A stretch of 64,000 nucleotides of DNA from Arthrobacter sp. ZGTC131 (GTDB lineage: Bacteria > Actinomycetota > Actinomycetes > Actinomycetales > Micrococcaceae). The translations under genes and the position numbers were made by a program. The DNA is taken from the NCBI RefSeq assembly GCF_002929275.1, contig NZ_PJIK01000003.1:124001-188000 (forward strand), written 5' to 3'. Shown one piece after another: positions 15,149 to 25,047 of the stretch (its first letter is position 1; every line of letters starts with the position of its first letter). The notes beneath the pieces are model-generated. The model did no database searches and was not told the DNA's origin. It saw only the letters and a program-made list of their open reading frames with translations.

Positions 15149-16308
15149 CTTCCGCCTCCTCCACTGCTGACATGAATGCCGCCCAGAACAACGCCGGCAT
15201 CACCTACGCGTCCGCGGGTGTCGACGTCGAAGCGGGAGACCGCGCCGTCGAGCTCATGAAGGGCGCCGTCAAGGCGACCCACAACGCTTCGGTGATTGGC
15301 GGCGTCGGCGGATTCGCCGGCCTGTATGACGTCTCGAAGCTGCTGACCTACAAGCGGCCGCTGCTGGCCACTTCCACGGACGGCGTGGGCACCAAGGTCG
15401 CAATCGCCCAGGCCATGGACATCCACGACACCATTGGCTACGACCTCGTGGGCATGGTGGTGGACGACATCGTGGTGGTGGGCGCAGAGCCGCTGTACAT
15501 GACCGACTACATCGCCTGCGGCAAGGTGGTTCCCGAGCGTATCGCGGACATCGTCCGCGGCATCGCGGCCGCCTGCTCCGTGGCCGGCACCGCCCTGGTG
15601 GGCGGGGAAACCGCCGAGCACCCGGGCCTGCTGGGCGAGCACGAATACGACGTTGCCGGCGCCGCGACCGGTGTTGTTGAAGCCGATGCCCTGCTGGGAC
15701 CGGACCGGGTCCGCGCCGGCGATGTGGTGATCGGCATGGCCTCCTCCGGCCTGCACTCCAACGGCTACTCGCTGGTGCGCCGCGTCATCAACCACGCAGG
15801 CTGGGCACTGGACCGTCAGGTCTCCGAACTCGGCCGCACGCTGGGCGAGGAACTGCTGGAACCTACCCGCGTCTACGCCGCTGACTGCCTCGACCTCGCC
15901 CGCGCGTTCCCGGTAACCGCAGACCGGGCCGTCCACGGCTTCAGCCACGTCACCGGCGGCGGACTCGCCGCCAACCTGGCCCGCGTCCTGCCGCAGGGCC
16001 TCGTGGCGACGGTTGACCGCTCCACCTGGGAACTGCCGGCCATCTTCAAGCTGGTCTCGGAACTCGGGCGCGTCCCGCTCGCAGACCTCGAGCGCACGCT
16101 CAACCTCGGCGTGGGCATGGTGGCCATCGTCTCCGCAGAGGCCGCTGACGCCGCCGTGGCGCGCCTGAACGAACGCGGCCTGCCGTCCTGGATCATGGGT
16201 GCCGTCAGCGCCGACTCCGACTCGGTCCTCAAGACCGGGCCGGACTACGTCCAGGGCGCCAAGGGCGTGGACGGCGGCGCCGTACAGATGGTCAACACCT
16301 ACGCTTAA
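15145..16308 (+). CDS. purM: Phosphoribosylformylglycinamidine cyclo-ligase (AIR synthase)
   Basis: A 387-residue PurM that closes the imidazole ring to AIR using ATP. Recognisable pieces are ITYASAGVDVEAGD, the Gly-rich ATP loop STDGVGTKVAIA, the acidic GYDLVGMVVDDIVV, GGETAEHPGL, and FSHVTGGGLAANL. Its ATG lies in the purF stop (ATGA), so the two are translated together. A strong bidirectional terminator follows at 16334-16385. Confidence 0.96.
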   Translation: MTSASSTADMNAAQNNAGITYASAGVDVEAGDRAVELMKGAVKATHNASVIGGVGGFAGLYDVSKLLTYKRPLLATSTDGVGTKVAIAQAMDIHDTIGYDLVGMVVDDIVVVGAEPLYMTDYIACGKVVPERIADIVRGIAAACSVAGTALVGGETAEHPGLLGEHEYDVAGAATGVVEADALLGPDRVRAGDVVIGMASSGLHSNGYSLVRRVINHAGWALDRQVSELGRTLGEELLEPTRVYAADCLDLARAFPVTADRAVHGFSHVTGGGLAANLARVLPQGLVATVDRSTWELPAIFKLVSELGRVPLADLERTLNLGVGMVAIVSAEAADAAVARLNERGLPSWIMGAVSADSDSVLKTGPDYVQGAKGVDGGAVQMVNTYA

Positions 16309-16333
16309 TCACGTCACTCACGCTTAAATAAGT

Positions 16334-16385
16334 CATCGAGTGCTCCCCACCGGCCCACACCGGCGGGGAGCACTCGATGCTTTTT
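16334..16385. terminator. Strong terminator between purM and the VOC gene
   Basis: CATCGAGTGCTCCCC (16334-16348) pairs with GGGGAGCACTCGATG (16365-16379) and is followed by TTTTT. It separates convergent genes. Confidence 0.85.
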
Positions 16386-17220
16386 AAACCTCCAGGACGC
16401 TGAACACGCCGCCCTGCGGATCCTTCAGCGTGGCAATGGAACCGCCGTCCTCGGCAAACTCCGGCTCAACCAGGACCTCGGCGCCGGCTGCCACGGCCGC
16501 GAGCACGGCCTCGGACACGCTGGATACGCCGAAATAGACCTGCCAGCCGAGCTCCTCGTCAGGCCGTGTCTTCTCGTCGGGCTCCGCCTCTTCGTCAAGC
16601 CCCTGCTCTTCGTCAAGGCCCGGCGCAGGAGCGACCCCGGCCACCTCCGCGCCGTCCACCATCAGCGTGGTGTACGTGCCGCCGTCGTCCTGCGGATACT
16701 CGGTCACGTCATGGCCGAACAGCCGCTGGAAGAATCCGACGGCGGCCGCAGGCTCAGCTGTCACCAGCTCGGCCCAGGAAATCGCCCCGGGCTCGCCGTA
16801 CCGCCCGCAGCCCGGATGGGTTCCGGCCTGCCAGACACCGGTTGCCCCGCCGCCGGGCGGCTCCACGAACACCATGGTTCCGGTATCGGCGATTTCCTCC
16901 GGACCGAACTGCACAGTGCCGCCCGCGAGCGGTGTCTCTTCGGCGATGGCACGGGCGTCGTCGGCTGCGAGGTATACATTCCACTGCGCGGGCGCAGAGG
17001 CGGCTCCCTGGGCCTGCGGCTGCGGTGCGATGGCCGTCACCAGGTCGTCTTCCAGGAAGGCCTTTGAGTAGCTGCGCCCGTCCGGCGTGGGGAGATCCTC
17101 GTAGCGCCAGCCGAATACTGCGGCATAGAAGGACTTCGCGGCCGCCACGTCGGGGGTCTGAACGTCCGTCCAGCACACCTCCCCGCGGTTGTACCCGTTG
17201 CGCTGAACCATGCCGCTCAT
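16384..17220 (-). CDS. Two-domain VOC (glyoxalase/bleomycin-resistance fold) protein
   Basis: A 278-residue protein with two VOC repeats. The first begins EVCWTDVQTPDVAAAKSFYAAVFGW and ends MVFVEPPGGGATGVWQ; the second begins ISWAELVTAEPAAAVGFFQRLFGH and ends LKDPQGGVFSVLEV. An acidic linker-like insert (about residues 200-222, repeated DEE/DEK) sits inside the second repeat. Such proteins may be metal-dependent lyases, dioxygenases or ligand-binding resistance proteins; the substrate is not evident. Confidence 0.85.
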   Translation of the reverse strand: MSGMVQRNGYNRGEVCWTDVQTPDVAAAKSFYAAVFGWRYEDLPTPDGRSYSKAFLEDDLVTAIAPQPQAQGAASAPAQWNVYLAADDARAIAEETPLAGGTVQFGPEEIADTGTMVFVEPPGGGATGVWQAGTHPGCGRYGEPGAISWAELVTAEPAAAVGFFQRLFGHDVTEYPQDDGGTYTTLMVDGAEVAGVAPAPGLDEEQGLDEEAEPDEKTRPDEELGWQVYFGVSSVSEAVLAAVAAGAEVLVEPEFAEDGGSIATLKDPQGGVFSVLEV

Positions 17221-17250
17221 TCCCTCCGTTGGACAGACATCCCTATCAGG

Positions 17251-17373
17251 CTAAACGTGCACAGGCCGTCCGGTGAAGGCTACCAGCCGCTCCAGGCTGC
17301 TGGGCGACTCCGCCACCTGCTGGGCGGGGGCGAAGCTGCCGCCGGCGCGGACTTGGTCGCTGATGGTCTGCAT
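17251..17373 (-). pseudogene. Possible 40-codon gene fragment
   Basis: A minus-strand frame from ATG 17373 reads MQTISDQVRAGG then ESPSSLERLVAFTGRPVHV. The composition is protein-like and resembles a C-terminal tail rather than a full protein. It starts right after the DUF3073 terminator and lacks a clear ribosome site. It may be a remnant or chance. Confidence 0.2.
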
Positions 17374-17394
17374 AACAGGTGGCGTTCGGGCACT

Positions 17395-17437
17395 AAAAAA
17401 CCCGCAGGGCATGCCAGCGACTGGCATGCCCTGCGGG
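17395..17437 (-). terminator. Terminator of the DUF3073 gene
   Basis: CCCGCAGGGCATGCCAG (17401-17417) and its exact complement (17421-17437) with loop CGA form a 17-bp stem. Read on the minus strand it is followed by six T (17400-17395). It lies ~150 bases after the DUF3073 stop. Confidence 0.88.
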
Positions 17438-17585
17438 CGTAATAGTTGTGCGGAACCCCGGGGCCGGAAGGCGAGCCCTCCGGGATCCGGGGAACAAAGA
17501 AAAACGGGTGCGCAAAGAATCAACGCACACATGCACGACGGCGGCGTCCAGCTAAGTGCCGAATGGCACCTTCAGGCTGGAACGA

Positions 17586-17819
17586 CTAACCGATTCGACG
17601 GGTGTCTACCTCGTCGTCGTCTTCGTCCAAATCGTCCGCGTACTTATCCACGTAGGCTGAATAGTCCGGTTCAACCGGATCATTCGCGAAATGGCTCGTT
17701 GCACGACTTCCCGGACCCGTAAGCTCGCGCTGGAGGGCCGAATAGTCAGTGTTCGGGGAGTAGTACTTGATGTCCCGAGCCTGCTTGGTAGCTTTTGCCT
17801 TTTGACGGCCGCGCCCCAT
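17586..17819 (-). CDS. DUF3073 protein
   Basis: The 77-residue protein begins MGRGRQKAKATKQARDIKYY, the hallmark of DUF3073, a small, highly charged actinobacterial protein of unknown role. The N-terminal half is strongly basic and the C-terminal half strongly acidic (ADDLDEDDDEVDTRR). A longer in-frame start exists upstream, but the MGRGRQ start has AGGGGG at good spacing and matches the family. It has its own terminator. Confidence 0.88.
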   Translation of the reverse strand: MGRGRQKAKATKQARDIKYYSPNTDYSALQRELTGPGSRATSHFANDPVEPDYSAYVDKYADDLDEDDDEVDTRRIG

Positions 17820-18091
17820 GGCGTGACCCCCTTTTGTACTTGGACCGGAGGTGGTCACCTTGGCGATCGGTGAGGCCCCGGAATGTTTGGTCAATTTGTC
17901 GTACCCCTAGATTACATGCTTTCGGCGGCAACTGCTCGCCGGGCGGACGACGGCACGGCCGGTGTCGTGGCCACAACCGCGGCAATCAAGGCAACGCGTG
18001 AAATTTTTGTTCGGTAGAGTCTCCTGATCAGTACCTCCTGTCCAAACTGACCGCTCAATGCCGAGAACGCCCGGAAGGGGTGCCGCCCCCA

Positions 18092-18871
18092 GTGAATGAC
18101 GACCATCCGATCCACGGTGAGGACCCGCAGAGGGCCTCCCAATCGCGGACCGCCCCGCCCCAGGCTGCCGTTCCGCCCCAACCCACCGCCCCGCCCCACG
18201 CGGCCGTCCCTCCCCAACCCATAGCACCGCCCCATGCGGCCGTTCCGCCCCCGCCGCCCGTTCCACCGCATCCCGCCGGGCCGCCGCGGATCACGCCTCG
18301 GATCACATCGCGGATCGCAGCATGGCGCCCCACGGCGAACATCAGGCAGTCACTGGTCAAGGCGGGGTTCGTGGCCGCGTTGCTGGCTGTGGGCGGCCTC
18401 CTCATCTGGCTGCTGACCTCGCTGCTGGCTACGGCCACCCTGCAGTCCGCGAACCAGCCCGGGGCGCCTAAGGAAATCGTCTCCCCCGCCACGCCCTCCG
18501 CGTCCGCGCGGCCCAGCCTGCCTCTTAACGGAGTGAGCCCGCTCGATTTCCGGGTGGGTGACTGCTTCAAGGACTTCGATCCCGAAGCGATCGAATCCAC
18601 CGTGGTGGCATGCACCACCGATCACTCCGCCCAGCTGGTGGCTGTCCACCATTACGATGCTGCGGACAGTTATCCCGGCAGCGAAGCCATGAAGGCCAAG
18701 GCGCGGGAGGCGTGCCAGCGGGCAGCGCTGACGGGCAAATCCAGCGCCTATGACCTGAACTACCGGCTCGCCTATCCCAGCAGCACGAGCTGGGGACAGG
18801 GCGACCGCCGCGTTGACTGCTACGTCACCGCGGCGGCCGGCAACATCATCAAGGCCAGCCTGATCCCCTAG
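18092..18871 (+). CDS. Membrane-anchored protein with a septum-formation-like extracellular domain
   Basis: A ~259-residue protein: a long Pro/Ala-rich cytoplasmic segment with tandem PPxAAVPPQP-like units (to about residue 65), one transmembrane helix (FVAALLAVGGLLIWLLTSLL), and an extracellular domain. VGDCFKDFD, VVACTTDHSAQLVAVHHY and REACQRAAL carry cysteines in the pattern of the septum-formation/DUF4190-associated domain. GTG 18092 was preferred over GTG 18080, which leaves no spacing after GGAAGGGG. The role is unknown; related proteins are found near cell-wall and serine/threonine kinase genes. Confidence 0.7.
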   Translation: MNDDHPIHGEDPQRASQSRTAPPQAAVPPQPTAPPHAAVPPQPIAPPHAAVPPPPPVPPHPAGPPRITPRITSRIAAWRPTANIRQSLVKAGFVAALLAVGGLLIWLLTSLLATATLQSANQPGAPKEIVSPATPSASARPSLPLNGVSPLDFRVGDCFKDFDPEAIESTVVACTTDHSAQLVAVHHYDAADSYPGSEAMKAKAREACQRAALTGKSSAYDLNYRLAYPSSTSWGQGDRRVDCYVTAAAGNIIKASLIP

Positions 18872-18916
18872 CCATCCCGGTGCAGCCGTTCCGGGCCTGC
18901 GTCCGCCAGCCGCCCG

Positions 18917-21586
18917 CTAGTTCTTCCGGCGGACCGAGAGTCCGCTGCCGGCGGGGGCGCCTCCGTCGGGTCCCACGAGGGCTTCGAGCCCCTTAATGGT
19001 GAGTTCGTCGACGTCGGCGCCGGTGTCCACGAGCACGGTGTCACCGTCCGCGATTTCACCGGCCAGGATGGCCTTCGCCAGCCGGTCCCCGATTTCGCGC
19101 TGCACCAGGCGGCGCAGCGGCCGGGCGCCGTAGGCGGAGTCAAAGCCGGACATGGCCAGCCAGGCGCGCGCGCCGTCGGTCACCTCGAGCGAGAGCCGCC
19201 GTTCGTGCAGCCGGCGGGACAGCTCCGAAACCTGGAGCTCCACGATCCGAGCGAGCTCGTCCACGGTCAGGGGATCGAACAGCACCACTTCGTCCAGCCG
19301 GTTCAGGAACTCCGGCTTGAAGGACGCGTTCACGGTGGCCATCACGGCGTTGCGCTTGGCGTTCGCATCCAGCGTCGGGTCCACCAGGAACTGGCTGCCC
19401 AGGTTGGAGGTGAGCACCAGGATGGCGTTGCGGAAGTCCACGGTGCGGCCCTGGCCGTCGGTGAGGCGGCCGTCGTCGAGCACCTGCAGGAGGATGTCGA
19501 AGACCTCCGGGTGGGCCTTCTCCACCTCATCGAGCAGCACCACCGAGTACGGCCGACGGCGGACGGCCTCGGTCAGCTGGCCGCCTTCCTCGTAGCCCAC
19601 ATAGCCCGGAGGCGCTCCCACCAGCCGCGCGACGGAATGCTTCTCGCCGTACTCGGACATGTCGATCCGGACCATGGCGCGTTCGTCGTCGAAGAGGAAA
19701 TCGGCCAGGGCCTTGGCGAGCTCCGTCTTCCCCACGCCCGTCGGTCCCAGGAACAGGAACGATCCGGTGGGCCGGTTGGGGTCGCTGATGCCGGCGCGGG
19801 CACGGCGCACGGCATCGGACACGGCGGTCACGGCCTTGGACTGCCCGATCAGCCGCTTGCCGAGTTCCTCCTCCATGTGCAGCAGCTTCTGGCTTTCGCC
19901 CTGCAGCATCCGCCCGGCGGGAATGCCAGTCCAGGCCGAGATGACCTCGGCGATGTCATCCGCCGTGACCTCCTCGGCGACCATGAGTTCGGGTTTTGCG
20001 GCTCCGCTGGCCACGCGGGCCGATTCCTCCTCCGCTGCGGCATTGAGCTCGCGCTCGAGCGCAGGCAGCTCGCCGTACAGGATCCGCGATGCCGCTTCGA
20101 GGTCCCCTTCGCGCTGGTACTTGTCCGCCGCCGAGCGCAGCTCGTCCAGCCGCGCCTTCAGGTCGCCCACATGGTTGAGGCCGGCTTTCTCGGCCTCCCA
20201 CCGGGCATTGAGTCCGGCGAGGGCTTCCTTCTTGTCAGCCATGTCCGCACGCAGTGCTGCCAGGCGTTCCACCGACGCGGCGTCCGTCTCGCCGTTCAGG
20301 GCCAGCTCCTCCATGGTGAGGCGGTCAACGGCCCGGCGCAGCTGGTCGATCTCCTCCGGCGCGGAATCGATCTCCATGCGCAGCCGGGAAGCTGCCTCGT
20401 CCACAAGGTCGATCGCCTTGTCCGGCAGCTGCCGTCCGGAAATGTAGCGGTTGGAGAGCGACGCCGCCGCGACCAGGGCGGAATCGGCGATGGCTACCTT
20501 GTGGTGCGCCTCGTAGCGCTCCTTGAGCCCTCGAAGGATGCCGATGGTGTCGTCCACGCTGGGCTCTCCGACGTAGACCTGCTGGAAGCGGCGCTCGAGG
20601 GCTGGGTCCTTCTCGATGTTCTCGCGGTACTCATCCAGCGTGGTGGCACCGATCAGCCGCAGCTCGCCGCGGGCCAGCATGGGTTTTAGCATGTTGCCGG
20701 CGTCCATGGAGCTCTCCCCCGTGGCGCCTGCCCCCACCACGGTGTGGATCTCGTCAATGAACGTGACAATCTGGCCGTCCGAGTTCTTGATTTCCTCCAG
20801 GACGGCCTTGAGCCGCTCCTCGAATTCGCCGCGGTACTTTGCGCCAGCCACCATGGAGGCCAGGTCCAGCGCGATGAGGGTCTTGCCGCGCAGGCTTTCG
20901 GGCACGTCGCCCGCCACGATCCGCTGCGCCAGGCCTTCGACGACGGCCGTCTTGCCCACGCCGGGCTCGCCGATGATGACCGGGTTGTTCTTGGTCCGGC
21001 GGCTCAGCACCTGGATGATCCGCCGGATTTCGGTATCCCGGCCGATGACGGGATCCAATTTGCCGGACCGGGCCATGGACGTCAGGTCGGTTCCGAACTT
21101 CTCCAGCGCCTGGAAGGTGTTTTCCGGATCCGCGCTGGTCACCTTGCGGTCGCCGCGAACGCCCGGCAGGGCGGCGAGCAGCGCTTCATGGGACGCGCCG
21201 GCGTCGCGCAGTTGCTTTCCCACCCCGCCACTGCCGGCCGAGAGGCCCAGCAGCAGGTGCTCCGTGGAGACGAAGGAATCACCGAGCTTGTCTGCCTCGT
21301 TCTGGGCGTTCTGGATGGCCTGGAGCGCGGCGCGGGACAGCTGCGCCTGCTGCACGGAGCTTCCCGAGGTGGCCGGCAGTGCCTTGATGGCCGTGCTGGC
21401 CTGCACGCTGACGGCATCCGGATCCGCACCGGTGGCACGGAGAAGCGCGACGGCGACCCCCTCCCGCTGATCCATCAGCGCCTTGAGCAGGTGGGCCGGT
21501 TCCACCTGGGGATTTCCGGCGGTGGAGGCGTTCATGGCTGCAGCCGAAAGAGCCTCCTGGCTCTTGGTGGTGAATTTGACGTCCAA
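18917..21586 (-). CDS. clpB: ATP-dependent disaggregase ClpB
   Basis: An 889-residue Hsp100 chaperone. In order: N-domain with two Clp_N repeats (to ~145), AAA-1 with GEPGVGKT, the coiled-coil middle domain (about 400-520), AAA-2 with GPTGVGKT and the sensor/D2-small domain. It threads aggregated proteins through its hexameric ring with DnaK. No ClpP-binding loop is expected or seen. A HAIR-like dyad lies 30 bases before the start, so heat-shock control by HspR is likely. The gene is alone; no dnaK operon is in the window. Confidence 0.96.
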   Translation of the reverse strand: MDVKFTTKSQEALSAAAMNASTAGNPQVEPAHLLKALMDQREGVAVALLRATGADPDAVSVQASTAIKALPATSGSSVQQAQLSRAALQAIQNAQNEADKLGDSFVSTEHLLLGLSAGSGGVGKQLRDAGASHEALLAALPGVRGDRKVTSADPENTFQALEKFGTDLTSMARSGKLDPVIGRDTEIRRIIQVLSRRTKNNPVIIGEPGVGKTAVVEGLAQRIVAGDVPESLRGKTLIALDLASMVAGAKYRGEFEERLKAVLEEIKNSDGQIVTFIDEIHTVVGAGATGESSMDAGNMLKPMLARGELRLIGATTLDEYRENIEKDPALERRFQQVYVGEPSVDDTIGILRGLKERYEAHHKVAIADSALVAAASLSNRYISGRQLPDKAIDLVDEAASRLRMEIDSAPEEIDQLRRAVDRLTMEELALNGETDAASVERLAALRADMADKKEALAGLNARWEAEKAGLNHVGDLKARLDELRSAADKYQREGDLEAASRILYGELPALERELNAAAEEESARVASGAAKPELMVAEEVTADDIAEVISAWTGIPAGRMLQGESQKLLHMEEELGKRLIGQSKAVTAVSDAVRRARAGISDPNRPTGSFLFLGPTGVGKTELAKALADFLFDDERAMVRIDMSEYGEKHSVARLVGAPPGYVGYEEGGQLTEAVRRRPYSVVLLDEVEKAHPEVFDILLQVLDDGRLTDGQGRTVDFRNAILVLTSNLGSQFLVDPTLDANAKRNAVMATVNASFKPEFLNRLDEVVLFDPLTVDELARIVELQVSELSRRLHERRLSLEVTDGARAWLAMSGFDSAYGARPLRRLVQREIGDRLAKAILAGEIADGDTVLVDTGADVDELTIKGLEALVGPDGGAPAGSGLSVRRKN

Positions 21587-21615
21587 AGCGAGCTCCTTCC
21601 GGGAAGTGCGATATT

Positions 21616-21640
21616 AAGTTGAGTCTATATCGCTCAACTT
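21616..21640 (-). promoter_or_regulatory. HAIR (HspR) operator of clpB
   Basis: AAGTTGAG (21616-21623) and CTCAACTT (21633-21640) form a perfect 8-bp dyad. Written as TTGAGT-N7-GCTCAA it differs from the HspR consensus CTTGAGT-N7-ACTCAAG at few positions. Confidence 0.78.
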
Positions 21641-21818
21641 TGTCCCGGAGGCCCCCGCTGCCCGAGTTTGCCGACAGCGAAAACAGCCTTCGGGGAGCAA
21701 GTGAATTTCCGGCGAACCACTGCCCCTGAACTGTATCCCCGGCACCCGAATCCCCCTAGGATCGGAGCTGTGACCGGGGCCGTTGGTCCCAACGGCACGT
21801 TCGAGAGGAGCACCCGCA

Positions 21819-22154
21819 ATGACGAAGTTCGTAGTTCTTTACAACGCACCGCAGTCCGCGCAGTCGCAGATGGCGGAGAGCTCCCCGGAGGCCGCCCAGG
21901 AGGGCATGAAGGCTTGGATGGAGTGGGCGGCAAAGGCCGGCGACGGCATCGTGGACATGGGAAATCCGCTCGGCGCAGGCAAAGAGGTCACCGCCGCGGG
22001 AACCACTGACACCAACACCCAGGTTGGCGGGTACGGCATCCTCCAGGCCGACGACATGGACGGCGCCCTGGCACTGCTCGACGGCCACCCCCACCTGATG
22101 ATGCCCGGCGCGAGCATCCAGGTTTACGAGGCACTCGACATCCCCGGCATGTAA
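21819..22154 (+). CDS. YCII-related (DGPF-like) protein
   Basis: A 111-residue alpha/beta protein beginning MTKFVVLYNAP, with MKAWMEWAAKAGDGIVDMG and GYGILQADDMDGALALLDGHPHL, the fold of YCII/DGPF proteins. A strong GAGAGGAG ribosome site precedes the ATG. Family members act as small lactonase/dehalogenase-like enzymes or accompany ECF sigma factors; none is adjacent, so its role is open. A terminator follows at 22173. Confidence 0.78.
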   Translation: MTKFVVLYNAPQSAQSQMAESSPEAAQEGMKAWMEWAAKAGDGIVDMGNPLGAGKEVTAAGTTDTNTQVGGYGILQADDMDGALALLDGHPHLMMPGASIQVYEALDIPGM

Positions 22155-22172
22155 CGCAGCAGCGGAAAATAA

Positions 22173-22209
22173 ACCGGCGGGCGGCTCCCCCAAGGCGCCG
22201 CCCGCCGGT
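22173..22209. terminator. Terminator between convergent YCII and protease genes
   Basis: ACCGGCGGGCGGC (22173-22185) pairs with GCCGCCCGCCGGT (22197-22209). The plus strand carries AAAATAA just before it, giving a T-rich end on the minus strand as well. Confidence 0.75.
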
Positions 22210-22222
22210 TAGCCTGTTCGCG

Positions 22223-22966
22223 CTAGGAGCCCGCCACCCCGGAAACACTGGTGATCCAGCCGAGGTTCCGCGCAACGGACGCGTGGTGGTTGGAGTAGCC
22301 CGCGTAGTCGGCCGGGTTCTGGGCCGGCAGGATGCTGGACGTGGACAGCACGCCCGCGAGCTTGCCGTTGACGATCAGCGGGCCGCCAGAATCACCGTTG
22401 AGGGTATGGCCGGTCCGGGACCGCGTGCTGACGGTCGGGCCGCCGGACGGGTCGGAGCCCTGCCCCGCGACGGTGACGTCGGCGGCCTTCAGGAAGTAGG
22501 ACATGGCGCCGGAGCCCTCGGACTGGTATCCCCAGCCGTAGACCTTGGCGGGCGCTCCGTTCGCGGGAAAGGAACCGGAAAGGCCCACATACGACCCGTA
22601 GTACGGCGCGGACAGCTTCAGCAGCAGGACGTCCCCCATGGGCGAGGCGTAGCGCGCAGCCACCTGCCTTACCGCCCCTCCGCTTTGCAGGTAGGTGGTG
22701 CCGAGGCGGACCGACCTCAGGCCCGGTGAGTTGCAGTGCTTGGCGGTGATGACCCAGGTGGCCGAGATCTGGCTGCCGGTGCAGCCCACTTTGGTGCCCG
22801 CGGCATCGAAGGAAACCTGCACCGCGAACGGCGCGGCGGAGACGGACGTGGTGCTGCCGCCGGCGATGTTTTTGTGAACCGTACCGTCCTCAGCAGGGGC
22901 GGCGGTGGCGGCGCCCGCGGGCGCCAGCAGCAAGGCCGCGGCGGCCAGCCGTGTGGCGATCTTCAA
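22223..22966 (-). CDS. Secreted trypsin-like serine protease (S1)
   Basis: A 247-residue protein with a cleavable signal peptide (ATRLAAAALLLAPAGAATAA). The S1 triad is visible: His in VITAKHCN, Asp in PMGDVLLLKL, Ser in NGDSGGPL. Two cysteines (VGCTGSQ and KHC) can form the usual disulfide near the active-site histidine. It probably acts outside the cell, either on environmental protein or in cell-surface processing. Convergent with the YCII gene. Confidence 0.88.
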   Translation of the reverse strand: MKIATRLAAAALLLAPAGAATAAPAEDGTVHKNIAGGSTTSVSAAPFAVQVSFDAAGTKVGCTGSQISATWVITAKHCNSPGLRSVRLGTTYLQSGGAVRQVAARYASPMGDVLLLKLSAPYYGSYVGLSGSFPANGAPAKVYGWGYQSEGSGAMSYFLKAADVTVAGQGSDPSGGPTVSTRSRTGHTLNGDSGGPLIVNGKLAGVLSTSSILPAQNPADYAGYSNHHASVARNLGWITSVSGVAGS

Positions 22967-23110
22967 GGCGGTGGCTCCTTCGCACTGGGAGGCAGGCGCC
23001 GGGAATCGCGCTTACGCTCCCGACGCGCCCTTTTCGGATGAGCGGTTCGCTTAAGACACTACGGGCAGTTACACCGGTTGTCATATTTGATGACCGAACT
23101 TGTCACAGCT

Positions 23111-24175
23111 TCACGCCGGGTAGACGGACACCGCGCCCGCCTTGATGACGAAGAAGACGGTCATGCCGGGCGCCAGGCCCAGATCGGCGGACGCGGCCGG
23201 CGTAATGTCGGCCGACAGATCCCCTGCGCGGACACGAATCTGATCGCCGTGCGGCTCCAGGTCCGTGACGGCCACGGGGAAGGAGTTCCGCGGGCTCCCG
23301 TGCGCTTCCGTCAGGAATACGGACACGGCCGACGGCGGGAACACGGCCACGCCTGCCTGGCCGGGAATGAATGCTCCCGCCTCCGTGGCGGAGTCATGCT
23401 GGCCGGCGAATTCCTGCCCGGCAGCCGTCCGGACGCCGTGCTCGGTGAGGGTGCCGGCCACCAGGTTGAGTCCGGCCAGCCCCGCCACGAACCGGCTGCG
23501 GGGCCGCTGCAGGACATCGCGGGTGGGGCCGGCCTCGGTGACCCTGCCGTCCTCGAGGACTATCACCCGGTCTGCCAGCATGAGCGCGTCCAGGACGTCA
23601 TGAGTGATAATGATCGCCCGCCGCTCCGCAAGGACCTGCTTGAGGAGGCGTCGCAGCAGCGGAGCCGCGTGGATGTCCAGTGCGGCCATCGGCTCATCCA
23701 ACAGCAGGAGTTGGGGATCGGCTGCCAGCGCCCTGGCCACGGCAACCCGTTGAGCCTGGCCGCCGGAAAGCTCCGCAGGCCGGCGGGCGGCCAACTCACC
23801 CGCGTCGACGGCGCCGAGCCAGCGGCGGGCCGCCTTCCGCGCCTCCCGCCGCGGCACCCCTTTGCTCCGGGGACCGAAGGCAACGTTTTCGAGCACGGTG
23901 AGGTGGGGGAAAAGCAGCGGTTCCTGGGCCAGCAGCGCGGTTCCGCGCAGATGCGGCGCCGTCCAGGAGGGCCGTCCGCCGGCAAGGTCGAACAGTATCT
24001 TGCCGTCCACCTCCGCCCCGCCCGCGTCCGGGTGGAGCAGCCCGGCGATGACGGCAAGCAGCGTGGACTTGCCGGCCCCGTTGGGTCCCATGATGGCGAC
24101 CGTCTCGGCCGGGCCGACGGTCAGCGACACGTCGAAGCCGCGGGCCTCCACGGCGGCGTCCAGCCGAAACGTCAC
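23111..24175 (-). CDS. modC: Molybdate ABC transporter ATP-binding protein
   Basis: A 354-residue ATPase. [10 protein letters not shown] is Walker [16 protein letters not shown] the signature, LLLLDEP Walker B, and IITHD the H-loop. A C-terminal extension after about residue 230 ([21 protein letters not shown]) is the TOBE/Mop-like domain seen in ModC. GTG 24175 is chosen because it overlaps the modB stop by four bases. Powers molybdate uptake with ModB and ModA. Confidence 0.9.
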   Translation of the reverse strand: MTFRLDAAVEARGFDVSLTVGPAETVAIMGPNGAGKSTLLAVIAGLLHPDAGGAEVDGKILFDLAGGRPSWTAPHLRGTALLAQEPLLFPHLTVLENVAFGPRSKGVPRREARKAARRWLGAVDAGELAARRPAELSGGQAQRVAVARALAADPQLLLLDEPMAALDIHAAPLLRRLLKQVLAERRAIIITHDVLDALMLADRVIVLEDGRVTEAGPTRDVLQRPRSRFVAGLAGLNLVAGTLTEHGVRTAAGQEFAGQHDSATEAGAFIPGQAGVAVFPPSAVSVFLTEAHGSPRNSFPVAVTDLEPHGDQIRVRAGDLSADITPAASADLGLAPGMTVFFVIKAGAVSVYPA

Positions 24176-25047
24176 TGGACGCCCCCGCCGGTGGCGCGTG
24201 CCGCCGTCGTGCCCGCTGCGGTTCCAGTTCTGCGCGGACCGCGGTAGGACAGTGCCACCACCGTAACTGCGACGGCCACCAGGACCAGGGAAAGGGCGAC
24301 GGCGGCATCGGCGTCCGTCTCGCGCTGGAGGTAGATCTCGAGCGGGAGGGTCCGCGTCACGCCCTGCAGGCTGCCGGCGAACGTGAGGGTGGCGCCGAAT
24401 TCCCCGAGGCCCCGCGCGAAGGAGAGCACGGCCCCGGAGGCCAGGCCGGGCAGGACGAGGGGAACGGTCACCCGCCGAAGCACCGTGCCGGGCCGGGCGC
24501 CGAGGGTGGCGGCCACAGCCTCGTATCTCCCGCCGGCCGTCCGCAGGGCTCCCTCCAGGCTCACCACCAGAAAGGGAAGCGCCACGAACGTCTGGGCGAG
24601 AACCACTGCCGCTGTGGAGAAGGCCACCTGGATGCCCAGGAGTTCCAGGTTCCGGCCCAGCAGCCCCTGCCGCCCGAAGGTGTAGAGGAGCGCGATGCCG
24701 CCCACCACCGGCGGCAGGACGAGGGGCAACAGCACGAAGGACCGGAGCAGCCGCTGGCCGGGGAAGGTTGCGCGGGCCAGGACGAGGGCGAGCGGGACGC
24801 CGAGGATGATGCACAGGGCAGTGCTGGCGGCCGACGTCCTGAGGCTCAGCCCCAAGGCCGTGAGCGACGATTCCGAGGTGATGAGCGGGATGAACTGCGG
24901 CCAATTGACCCTGGCGGCCATGGCCGCCACCGGCAGGAGGACCAGGAGGCCGCCGAGGGCCGCCACGGCATAGATCCACGACGGAATCCCGGTGTAGCCA
25001 GTGCGCCTTCGGCGGACGCCACCGTACCGCCGCCGGCCATTCCTCAC
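24172..25047 (-). CDS. modB: Molybdate ABC transporter permease
   Basis: A 291-residue permease with about six helices and a basic N-terminus ([11 protein letters not shown]). The EAA-type loop contacting ModC is [44 protein letters not shown] and [20 protein letters not shown] are typical of ModB. It overlaps modA upstream and modC downstream by four bases each. Confidence 0.92.
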   Translation of the reverse strand: MRNGRRRYGGVRRRRTGYTGIPSWIYAVAALGGLLVLLPVAAMAARVNWPQFIPLITSESSLTALGLSLRTSAASTALCIILGVPLALVLARATFPGQRLLRSFVLLPLVLPPVVGGIALLYTFGRQGLLGRNLELLGIQVAFSTAAVVLAQTFVALPFLVVSLEGALRTAGGRYEAVAATLGARPGTVLRRVTVPLVLPGLASGAVLSFARGLGEFGATLTFAGSLQGVTRTLPLEIYLQRETDADAAVALSLVLVAVAVTVVALSYRGPRRTGTAAGTTAARATGGGVQ

